NCBI GenBank assembly: GCA_007136145.1
Contig: SLHN01000064.1
Coordinates: 1-13,006, forward strand
From: Thioalkalivibrio sp.
GTDB lineage: Bacteria; Pseudomonadota; Gammaproteobacteria; Ectothiorhodospirales; Ectothiorhodospiraceae
DNA: 13,006 nt
Direction of reading: 5' to 3'
In this document: positions 1 through 5,604 of the stretch, piece after piece
Layout: each line of letters opens with the position of its first letter
Position numbering within the stretch: the first letter of the stretch is position 1
Notes under the pieces: model-generated
Told to the model about the DNA's origin: nothing
What the model saw: only the letters and a program-made list of their open reading frames with translations
The model's database searches: none
Position numbers and translations under genes: made by a program

Positions 1-637
1 CGGGGTTGCGCGGATCGTCCTCGGGAATCCCGGCCTCGACCTTGCCGACCAGATCGGCGCCAACATCCGCGCCCTTGGTGAAAATTCCACCTCCCACTCG
101 GGCAAAGATCGAGATCAGTGATCCACCCAGTGCCAGCCCAACCAATGGTGACAACCCGACACTCTCGCCGTCTGGGGTTACCAGCCAGAGAATTGCGAAG
201 TATCCCGCGACGCCCAGAATTCCAAGTCCGACCACGAGCAGTCCGGTGACGGCACCACCCCGAAAAGCCACATCCATGGCCGATTCCATACCGTCCATCG
301 CAGCTGCGGCGGTGCGGACATTCGCGCGCACGGCAACATGCATGCCGATGAAACCCGCCGCCCCAGAGAGCACGGCGCCGATCAGAAAACCAATGGCCGA
401 ACCCACACTTATCACTGCCCAAAGCAGAACGAATATCACGACGCCAACGATGGCGATCGTCATGTACTGGCGCCTCATATAGGCGGATGCGCCCTCCTGG
501 ATCGCCTGCGCGATCCGGCGCATTTCATCGTTCCCTTCCGATTTCGCCAGCACCCAACGTATCGATATCACGCCATATGCCAGAGCAATCGCGCCACACA
601 TTAACGCGAATACCAGTCCTACCAATGACATCGTCAT
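1..637 (-). CDS. hppA: Membrane-bound proton/sodium-translocating pyrophosphatase, N-terminal part (runs off left edge)
   Basis: Integral membrane enzyme that hydrolyses pyrophosphate and pumps H+ or Na+ across the inner membrane. The first 212 codons are visible; the family is usually about 670-800 residues, so roughly the first third is here. Hydrophobic segments lie at about residues 4-24, 60-78, 80-100 and 128-153. The family-typical EGASAYMRRQY is at 48-58, and the pyrophosphate/Mg-binding signature DVGADLVGKVE is at 191-201, preceded by GGGIFTKGA. The ATG at 637 was chosen because a very strong purine-rich Shine-Dalgarno (complement of 643-652) sits just before it; a second in-frame ATG at 631 is possible. 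The residues that separate K+-dependent from K+-independent types and H+ from Na+ pumps lie outside the window, so the ion is undetermined. It is divergent from the gene at 1117. Confidence 0.96.
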   Translation of the reverse strand, partial: MTMSLVGLVFALMCGAIALAYGVISIRWVLAKSEGNDEMRRIAQAIQEGASAYMRRQYMTIAIVGVVIFVLLWAVISVGSAIGFLIGAVLSGAAGFIGMHVAVRANVRTAAAAMDGMESAMDVAFRGGAVTGLLVVGLGILGVAGYFAILWLVTPDGESVGLSPLVGLALGGSLISIFARVGGGIFTKGADVGADLVGKVEAGIPEDDPRNP

Positions 638-781
638 CAATTCCTCCTCCTCTAGACTCGTTGGTGGTAGCAGCAGAAATTCCGGGACGAGGCATCAAGG
701 GAACGACATACTCCGGCCGCAATCGACCGCGCCCCCCGACACGAGTGGACGTTCCGCTTTGAACCCCTCCAGGATTTACCT

Positions 782-810
782 GTTATTGTTATGGATTGCT
801 CACGTGTCAC
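782..810 (-). promoter_or_regulatory. Candidate sigma70 promoter for hppA
   Basis: On the minus strand a -35-like GTGACA (complement of 805-810) is followed, after exactly 17 bases, by a -10-like AATAAC (complement of 782-787). Transcription would start near 775 and give a leader of about 138 nt before the hppA ATG. The -35 matches the consensus at 5 of 6 positions and the -10 at 4 of 6. Prediction from sequence only. Confidence 0.35.
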
Positions 811-969
811 GCCGCCCGGCGTTGCACCCGCGCTTTCGACGTGGCACTCGGCGGCACGGAGTCACACTCACCCGGATTCGGAAATCATGCAAAAACCACG
901 TGCCGGGCTGGGAAAATAACCGGCACACCATGATGACGTCAAGCGCGTAGTCCAAGCCTTGGCAGCGCC

Positions 970-980
970 GGGGGGGGGGG
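970..980. repeat. Homopolymeric G11 tract
   Basis: Eleven consecutive G residues in the intergenic region, flanked by CGCC and CGGC, about 137 bases upstream of the TTG start at 1117. Such runs slip easily in replication and are prone to length errors in sequencing. It does not lie within any gene called here. Confidence 0.9.
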
Positions 981-981
981 C

Positions 982-998
982 GGCAACGTCACGTTGCC
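982..998. promoter_or_regulatory. Perfect 17-base dyad, possible operator
   Basis: GGCAACGTCACGTTGCC is an 8-bp perfect inverted repeat around a single central C, directly after the G11 tract and upstream of the gene at 1117. Its shape fits a site for a dimeric regulator, but I cannot assign a family and no regulator gene is in the window. Confidence 0.35.
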
Positions 999-1116
999 AG
1001 CGCGACTTCGTTCATTGGCGAACAACGCGCTTGACCCACTAGACTTTGGTTGGCATGGTGCCCCGATTCAGCCGGGCCCATGCGCCATTCGAATTACGCG
1101 GGAGAGGAGGAAGACT

Positions 1117-1725
1117 TTGCCACGATGGCTGCGAGTTCCCCTGGCGCTGAAATATTTCCTTGGCCTGATCCTGGTGCAGGCCGTCACCGCCCTGCTCATC
1201 GTTGCATGGTGGCGTACGGAATCAACCGATGCGGCCCTGACCTTCGCTGCGCTGGGCTTGGCATCCGCGCTCTTCGCGGCGCTGTGGCTAGCTTCACTGG
1301 CGCGTAGCCACAAGGACGAGGCACTGCTCCGGGCCGAGGGCCATCTCGCTCGCGAACGGGAACGTCACAAGCGGTTGACCGCGGAGGAACGCGCAAAGGC
1401 CGTCGAGCAAACGCGCAGGCAGGTACAGCGTGAATCGCGACGCGAGAAAAACCGGTCAAACATCAAACTCTACGCCGCGTTCGCGGGCGTTGCCGGGCTG
1501 GGAACATTGCTTCTGCTGACCCAATTCCTTTCGCTCGGGGTGCTGCTGATCAGCTCCTCGGGTGGGGCTCTCGCCGGCTATTTGCTGCGGATGCGGCAGG
1601 AATTCCGCCGCCGCAACCTCGAGGCACCGGGTGACGCGCCGAGTTTGATTCGCGGTTCGCGCCTGATTGAACTCCCGAATACCGATGCAACCCAGAATCA
1701 ACCGCGGAATCGAGACGAACATTAG
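1117..1725 (+). CDS. Unknown inner-membrane protein with central charged helix
   Basis: I do not recognise the family. From the TTG at 1117 the product is 202 residues. Hydrophobic segments are at about 9-32 and 41-61, then a very basic/acidic alpha-helical stretch at about 63-117 (many R, E and K; likely coiled coil), then a second hydrophobic pair at about 118-157, and a polar C-terminal tail of about 45 residues starting with RMRQEFRRR. This predicts two membrane hairpins joined by a cytoplasmic helix. The open frame extends upstream to an ATG at 994, but a strong Shine-Dalgarno GGAGAGGAGG (1101-1110) lies 6 nt before the TTG at 1117. The residues coded before 1117 also look non-protein-like, so I chose the TTG. 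It is a single gene, convergent with the PilZ-like gene, and the inverted-repeat element follows its stop by 15 nt. Confidence 0.75.
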   Translation: MPRWLRVPLALKYFLGLILVQAVTALLIVAWWRTESTDAALTFAALGLASALFAALWLASLARSHKDEALLRAEGHLARERERHKRLTAEERAKAVEQTRRQVQRESRREKNRSNIKLYAAFAGVAGLGTLLLLTQFLSLGVLLISSSGGALAGYLLRMRQEFRRRNLEAPGDAPSLIRGSRLIELPNTDATQNQPRNRDEH

Positions 1726-1740
1726 CGTGAAAGAAGTTGC

Positions 1741-1838
1741 GTAGGGTGCCGTGAGGCGAAGCCGAGCCGCACCGATACCACGCCGGCCGGCCTCCGGGCC
1801 TCGAACGGTGCAATTCGCTGCGATCATGGGCACCCTTT
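1741..1838. repeat. Inverted-repeat intergenic element, full-length copy (two arms)
   Basis: Arm A (1741-1774) begins GTAGGGTGCC and ends GCACCG. Arm B (complement of 1838-1806) reads AAAGGGTGCC through GCACCG. The arms share their ends and parts of the middle, so the whole can fold into an imperfect long hairpin with a GC-rich loop (1775-1805). It starts 15 nt after the stop of the gene at 1117 and may act as a transcription end or RNA-stabilising structure. A related arm occurs at 4512-4545. It resembles dispersed palindromic (REP-like) units rather than a transposon: no transposase gene is visible. Confidence 0.6.
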
Positions 1839-2029
1839 CATCATCAGGGGTGCCCCGCGTCCGTCCATGCAGGAAGTGGGCACGCATAACGAATCACGCG
1901 GGAAGACCAACGCTCTGTCCAGGTAGTTATCCCGCCGCTACCGGTGCGCGAAACCATTCATATGCACCGGTGGCCCCCGGACCCTGAAACGGATGCCGGG
2001 CCGCGGAACGAAACCTTACATCGACCGCG
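1839..2029. other. Non-coding stretch between convergent genes
   Basis: Together with the repeat element this makes a gap of about 300 bases (1726-2029) between two convergent genes. Apart from the element, and a short GGCACCC/GGGTGCC pairing at its right end (about 1829-1853), I see nothing recognisable. The small open frames here lack ribosome binding sites. Confidence 0.5.
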
Positions 2030-2368
2030 TCAGAAGGGCTGCATTGGCGTGGGCGCCCTGGTGTTGCCATACGACAAGCCGTTGCGCATCAGCAGCTCCG
2101 ACGACGAACGAAGGTCCTGGTTGAAACGTACCCAGATACCATCGGGCCACCGCCCCGCGACCTCACCATAAACATGGCGCCCACCGCCGCGTGTTCCCGG
2201 CTCCGGGAACACGATTTCCACCGATCGGCCGGAAAGCGGGCCGGAGTATTCGAGAAACGCGCCGCTGCGGCACAGCTTGCGCGTCTGCACCTGTACTGGA
2301 TCACCATCGCCGGTATCCAGCCATACATCGGTACGGACCCAGATGCATTCTTCTTCGAAATGTTCCAC
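2030..2368 (-). CDS. Small PilZ-like domain protein
   Basis: A 112-residue soluble protein that resembles a stand-alone PilZ domain, the family of small beta-barrel proteins that often bind cyclic di-GMP. The supporting pattern is RKLCRSGAFLEYSGPL at about 30-45 (matching the PilZ 'N-x-S-x-x-G' strand), then a hydrophobic strand SVEIVFPEPG, then V.GEVAGRWPDGIWVRF near 70-90, matching the closing strands. The usual N-terminal RxxxR ligand motif is not evident and the (D/N)xSxxG motif is degenerate, so binding of cyclic di-GMP is doubtful. The GTG at 2368 was chosen because AAGGAGG lies 8 nt upstream on the minus strand. It follows the Nudix gene by 224 bases on the same strand and may have its own promoter. 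The family call is moderate. Confidence 0.7.
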   Translation of the reverse strand: MEHFEEECIWVRTDVWLDTGDGDPVQVQTRKLCRSGAFLEYSGPLSGRSVEIVFPEPGTRGGGRHVYGEVAGRWPDGIWVRFNQDLRSSSELLMRNGLSYGNTRAPTPMQPF

Positions 2369-2544
2369 CGACTCTGCCTCCTTCGGAAACCGTTGGGATC
2401 CGGCCAGTACGCTCTTCGCGGCGCATCCTCGAAGTCCCTGACCATGGAAGCTAGTCGACGCTGATCCTATCCGTAAGACAGGCGATCACCTAGGTAGATT
2501 TACCCATCCGCTTGAGCGCCTGCCATGGGCCGCCGGCTGAAACA

Positions 2545-2565
2545 GACCGGCAGTCGGTCGTTTTT
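2545..2565. terminator. Weak candidate hairpin terminator after the Nudix gene
   Basis: GACCG (2545-2549) and CGGTC (2555-2559) pair around a 5-nt loop, 34 bases past the stop of the Nudix gene. On the plus strand it is followed by GTTTTT (2560-2565), on the minus strand by the weaker TGTTTC. The stem is short, and the better T-run faces away from the gene it would end, so this is tentative. Confidence 0.25.
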
Positions 2566-2592
2566 GCCAATGCGATCGTGGCACGCAGCCTC

Positions 2593-3177
2593 TCAGTCGC
2601 TGGCCGACTTGTGTTGCGCCGCAACGGGTTGAGCCAGGTCCAACGGTTCCGTACATGGAGCAAAAACCGTGAGGTCCATCGTTTCTCGGTAATGGCGCAA
2701 CGCCCAATGCACGGAGGGAAAGGCAATCTCGTCGGTGGGAACCTCATCGAACCGGAACAAGCCCACTTCCAGCGACTCGGGACCCGCCTCGACCTCGGGG
2801 CTCTTCAAGCGGGCGCGATAAATCAGCTGTACCTGACTGATGCGCTTGATCGAGTACACGGCCAGTAATTGATCGATTTCCAGATCCGCACGCGCTTCCT
2901 CCCAGGCTTCGCGCAAGGCGCCCGCCTCGGCGCTCTCGCCCAGTTCGAGATACCCCGCGGGAAGCGTCCAGTAACCCTTGCGTGGCGGAATGGCCCGTCT
3001 GCAGAGGAGAATGCGGTCACCCCAGGTGGCGACACTACCAACGACGATCTGGGGGTTTTCGTAATGAATGAAGCCGCAGGAATCACAGATCAGGCGCCTG
3101 CGGTCGTCACCGTCGGGAATGCGGCGGGTAAAGTTATCGGGATCACTGTCGCTCGGATCTGGCATCGGCACCGGCAC
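2593..3177 (-). CDS. Nudix hydrolase with N-terminal zinc-ribbon remnant
   Basis: Nudix enzymes hydrolyse nucleoside diphosphates linked to another group (ADP-ribose, NADH, oxidised nucleotides and others); the substrate cannot be told here. From the GTG at 3177 the product is 194 residues. A CDSCG knuckle (C31, C34) and HYENPQIVVG follow the N-terminus, typical of the COG1051-like ADP-ribose pyrophosphatase/NUDIX group. The Nudix box starts at G75 (GYLELGE) with REAWEE at 89-94 supplying the metal-binding glutamates. The usual glycine after EE is replaced (EEARADL), a change also common in this subgroup. Only one CxxC pair is present, so a complete zinc ribbon is not evident. The start lies 27 nt behind the argE stop, so the two genes are probably co-transcribed. 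The ATG at 3165 is an equally possible start; neither has a strong ribosome site. Confidence 0.9.
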   Translation of the reverse strand: MPVPMPDPSDSDPDNFTRRIPDGDDRRRLICDSCGFIHYENPQIVVGSVATWGDRILLCRRAIPPRKGYWTLPAGYLELGESAEAGALREAWEEARADLEIDQLLAVYSIKRISQVQLIYRARLKSPEVEAGPESLEVGLFRFDEVPTDEIAFPSVHWALRHYRETMDLTVFAPCTEPLDLAQPVAAQHKSASD

Positions 3178-3204
3178 CTGTCATCGGAGGATACGCCGCA
3201 GGAG

Positions 3205-4359
3205 TCAGGACAAGGCGTCGATCAACCTGCGTTGGAAACCCAGCCCGGCCCGTACCTGTTCCAGGGTGATGAACTCATCCGGCTGATGCGCCTGGTCGAT
3301 CGACCCGGGACCGCAGATCACGCTCGGCAGACCGGCACGCTGGAACAGGCCCGCCTCGGCCGCGAAGGGAACCCGACCCGTAGTATCCACCGCGGCCAAT
3401 CGGCACGCCAATTCGATCGCCGGATTGTGGTCTTCATGCGCCAGGGCCGGCGCCTCGACCAGAAGTTCCGTAGTGACGCCACTGCCCGGCCCGATACGGC
3501 GCATCGGCGGCTCGACGACTGTCCGGCAGTACTCCCGAAAACCCTCGAGGATGGCTTCGGGACCATCTTCGGAAATGGAGCGGACATCCCACTGAAAGCT
3601 GCATTCACGGGAAATGATGTTGACGGCAGTACCTCCGTGCACTGTGCCTACATGGATAGTCGTGTACGGTGGTTCGAAACCGTCCGAGAACGGCCCGTCC
3701 TGGGCACGCTGGCGGGCGAGATCATCGAGATGGGTGATCAGGCGCGCAGCCGTGGTGACCGCGCTGACGCCCCGGTGAGTCTGGCTGGAATGCGCCTCGT
3801 GTCCAGTGACCACGGTCCGCAGCACGGCAATGCCCTTGTGCGCACTGATTACCCGCATTTCCGTGGGCTCGCCGACGATCACGGCCGCGGGTCGCGGCAA
3901 TTGTCCAAGCATCGCCTCGATCAGCCGTGGCGCTCCCCGGCAACCGATTTCCTCGTCATAACTCAGGGCCAGGTGAATCGGTCGCTTCAGGCCCCGCATT
4001 TCGGGGACGAGCGCCAGAGCAATGGCCAGGAAGGCCTTCATGTCGCAGGTGCCGCGCCCATACAGGCGACCAGAGCGCTCGACGACGCGGAATGGATCGC
4101 TGGTCCATGGTTGTCCCTCCACGGGTACCACGTCGGTGTGGCCCGACAGCACAACTCCGCCCGGCACCGCCGGGCCGACGGTTGCCAACAGGTTCGCCTT
4201 GGTGCCGTCGTCACTCTGCACCAAGAGCGACTCGACGCCGTGTCGGGCAAGCCAACCCTTCACGAAGTCGATCAGATCGAGGTTCGAGTTGCGCGAGATG
4301 GTGTCAAAAGCCACCAGCCTCTCGAGCATCGCAAGCACATCGGACATCCTGGCTGACAT
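3205..4359 (-). CDS. argE: Acetylornithine deacetylase (M20 family)
   Basis: Cytoplasmic metal enzyme that removes the acetyl group from N-acetylornithine to give ornithine in arginine synthesis. The product is 384 residues, almost the same as E. coli ArgE. M20 metallopeptidase features are all present: SGHTDVVP with metal ligands H74 and D76, GRGTCDMK with bridging D106, catalytic E136 and ligand E137 in YDEEIGC, ligand E164 in GEPT, and a C-terminal H in IDQAHQPDEF. The dimerisation (lid) domain begins near AHKGIAVLRTVVTGHEAHSS. The open frame extends upstream to 4491, but the extra residues are unlike ArgE, and AGAGG about 9 nt before the ATG at 4359 supports this start; the ATG at 4347 is an alternative. 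The Nudix gene follows closely. The close relative DapE is less likely, given length and overall pattern. Confidence 0.93.
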   Translation of the reverse strand: MSARMSDVLAMLERLVAFDTISRNSNLDLIDFVKGWLARHGVESLLVQSDDGTKANLLATVGPAVPGGVVLSGHTDVVPVEGQPWTSDPFRVVERSGRLYGRGTCDMKAFLAIALALVPEMRGLKRPIHLALSYDEEIGCRGAPRLIEAMLGQLPRPAAVIVGEPTEMRVISAHKGIAVLRTVVTGHEAHSSQTHRGVSAVTTAARLITHLDDLARQRAQDGPFSDGFEPPYTTIHVGTVHGGTAVNIISRECSFQWDVRSISEDGPEAILEGFREYCRTVVEPPMRRIGPGSGVTTELLVEAPALAHEDHNPAIELACRLAAVDTTGRVPFAAEAGLFQRAGLPSVICGPGSIDQAHQPDEFITLEQVRAGLGFQRRLIDALS

Positions 4360-4511
4360 CAGCTTCGCCTCTGCAGTGGAGCCCCTGAAAGAGAAGGACC
4401 ATGATTGTGGCGCAACCCGTGGACACGGAATCGTCCAGCGCGGAATCCCGCGGGGCTTGACCGCATGCCACCGCCACCATGCTGGCGCCACCCCAGCCTC
4501 GCAGCCGCGAA

Positions 4512-4545
4512 CGGTGCAATTCGCCCACGTTCAGCGGCACCCTAC
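4512..4545 (-). repeat. Second copy (single arm) of the inverted-repeat element
   Basis: Read on the minus strand this 34-base unit begins GTAGGGTGCCG and ends GCGAATTGCACCG. The last 13 bases are identical to arm B of the element at 1741-1838, and the similarity continues past the arm (TTCG, then GGC and GAGGC). It starts 6 nt after the stop of the gene at 4552-4920. No clear partner arm is seen, so this copy may be decayed or truncated. It lies in the 192-base gap upstream of argE. Confidence 0.6.
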
Positions 4546-4551
4546 AGGACT

Positions 4552-4920
4552 TCAGGTTTTCTTTCGGATCAGCGCCGTACCAATCATCACCTCGAGGCGC
4601 CGAGCCGCGTAGAAGAAGCTCTCTCCAGTGACCGTACCCAAGTACCGCACATCGGTCACTACCTCGGCCTCGGGCGGAACATCCCGCCGGAAGCTCTCGA
4701 AGATGGTGCTTCCGCTGTACCCCCCCTTCATGAACACCCCCCTGAGTTCGTAATCGCTCAGCCGAGTGCCCACTGACGCACAATATTCGCTCGCGGAGGC
4801 GTTGATCATCTCCCCCGAAAAAATTTTCTTCTCGACCATTTCCCAATCATAGCCGCCTGAAAAACGAAGTGAAGCCTTGTTCGATTTTTTGCGTCGGGGC
4901 AATATCGAACCCGTCGACAC
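4552..4920 (-). CDS. Unknown 122-residue protein divergent from the por operon
   Basis: I do not recognise the family with confidence. The basic N-terminus (PRRKKSNK, 9-15) is followed by a mixed alpha/beta sequence without membrane segments or signal peptide. The C-terminal half (PPEAEVVTDVRYLGTVTGESFFYAARRLEVMIGTALI) has a strand-turn-strand rhythm loosely like the YbjQ/heavy-metal-binding-like fold (AVVxVR ... YGTAV); this is a weak resemblance only. There is one cysteine, in EYCASVG. The start is GTG at 4920 with a weak GGTGGG upstream; the ATG at 4839 would give a shorter protein of 95 residues. Codon use is less GC-rich than in neighbours near the 5' end (AAA, TTT, ATT). It is transcribed away from the por operon, and about 114 bases separate the two starts. 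Confidence 0.65.
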   Translation of the reverse strand: MSTGSILPRRKKSNKASLRFSGGYDWEMVEKKIFSGEMINASASEYCASVGTRLSDYELRGVFMKGGYSGSTIFESFRRDVPPEAEVVTDVRYLGTVTGESFFYAARRLEVMIGTALIRKKT

Positions 4921-4943
4921 AATACGCCCACCGGTCTGCTAAT
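4914..4943 (+). promoter_or_regulatory. Candidate promoter for the por operon
   Basis: TCGACA (4914-4919, 5 of 6 to the -35 consensus) and GCTAAT (4938-4943, 4 of 6 to the -10) are 18 bases apart, predicting a start near 4950 and a leader of about 85 nt. The site overlaps the start of the divergent gene. Prediction only. Confidence 0.3.
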
Positions 4944-5034
4944 CTCAGGGGTTACCGTCATTGGCGCATGGAAACCTCTCCGGCTCCATGCATTCCCATG
5001 GCGCAACGCAACCCAAGAGGGATGAACTTCACTC

Positions 5035-5604
5035 ATGCTTGAAATCCGGATTCACGGCCGCGGAGGGCAGGGCAACGTGGTGGCGGCCTACCTGCTCGCC
5101 GCCGCCGCAATCGACGGCGGCCGCTATGCGCAGGCTTTTCCCGCCTTCGGCGCGGAGCGCCGGGGTGCTCCCGTTGCCGCCTTCGTGCGCATCGACGAAC
5201 AGCCCATCCGGCGGCGCTGCCAGGTACGCGAGCCTTCGTTCCTGATCGTCCAGGATCCCGCGTTGATGGACGTCGCGGGTACCCTCGCCGGCCTGCGGAG
5301 CCACGGCACGATACTGGTCGACGGAGCCGAAACTGTAATCGATGATTCCGGCGACAACGAGATCATCACCATGCCGGCCACACGCCTCGCCATGGAACAC
5401 ATCGGGCGTCCGGTTCCCAACACCGCGTTGCTTGCCGCCTTCATCACGCTTACCGAACTGATGCCCCTCTCGGCACTGGTTGATGCCCTCGCCGAACGAT
5501 TCAAGGGGCCGGTGCTCGAGAAGAATCGGAAACTGGTCGAGGCGGCTGCAGCGACCATCGAAGCCGGTCGCTGGCGGGAGGTTGCTCATGGCGTTGGCGC
5601 TTGA
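5035..5604 (+). CDS. porG: 2-oxoacid (pyruvate):acceptor oxidoreductase, gamma subunit
   Basis: Gamma subunit of the multi-subunit, thiamine-diphosphate-dependent 2-oxoacid oxidoreductases; in pyruvate enzymes this domain contributes to coenzyme A binding and assembly. The product is 189 residues, normal for the family. The hallmark start EIRIHGRGGQGN is at residues 3-14, followed by the conserved QAFPAFGAERRGAPVAAFVRI and, later, PNTALLAAF. The N-terminal motif fixes the ATG at 5035; an in-frame stop lies just upstream at 5023-5025. The ribosome site is weak: AAGAGG at 5015-5020 is 14 nt away and stands directly in front of a six-codon open frame (5022-5042) overlapping this start. It is the first gene of the operon and overlaps the alpha gene by 17 bases, which suggests coupled translation. 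Confidence 0.93.
   Translation: MLEIRIHGRGGQGNVVAAYLLAAAAIDGGRYAQAFPAFGAERRGAPVAAFVRIDEQPIRRRCQVREPSFLIVQDPALMDVAGTLAGLRSHGTILVDGAETVIDDSGDNEIITMPATRLAMEHIGRPVPNTALLAAFITLTELMPLSALVDALAERFKGPVLEKNRKLVEAAAATIEAGRWREVAHGVGA

Larger units (their letters stand above)
638..1116. other. Non-coding gap between divergent hppA and the gene at 1117
   Basis: About 480 bases without a convincing gene; the short open frames here lack Shine-Dalgarno sites and recognisable protein character. It holds the candidate hppA promoter, a 7-bp perfect stem GTGCCGG/CCGGCAC (900-906 with 920-926, 13-nt loop), the 8-bp palindrome TGACGTCA (934-941), a run of 11 G (970-980) and a 17-base dyad (982-998). A weak TTGACC at 1031-1036 could be the -35 of the gene at 1117, but its -10 is poor. 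Confidence 0.6.

Noticed and set aside
6..604. Plus-strand open frames across the left edge
   Set aside because: They are shadows of hppA, which reads cleanly on the minus strand with the pyrophosphatase signature.
994..1116. Upstream ATG start for the membrane protein gene
   Set aside because: The extra 41 residues are not protein-like, they begin inside the 982-998 dyad, and the strong Shine-Dalgarno points to the TTG at 1117.
1741..1838. CRISPR or insertion-sequence end
   Set aside because: Only two imperfect arms with no regular spacers, no cas or transposase gene, and no target-site duplication that I can see.
2869..4356. A 495-residue open frame on the plus strand
   Set aside because: It lies fully antisense to argE and the Nudix gene, whose catalytic motifs are intact. 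Its translation has no domain-like pattern, and long antisense frames are common in GC-rich genes.
4304..4846. A 180-residue minus-strand open frame between argE and the unknown gene
   Set aside because: It overlaps both the argE start and the 122-residue gene in other frames, and passes through the repeat arm; composition does not suggest a real protein.
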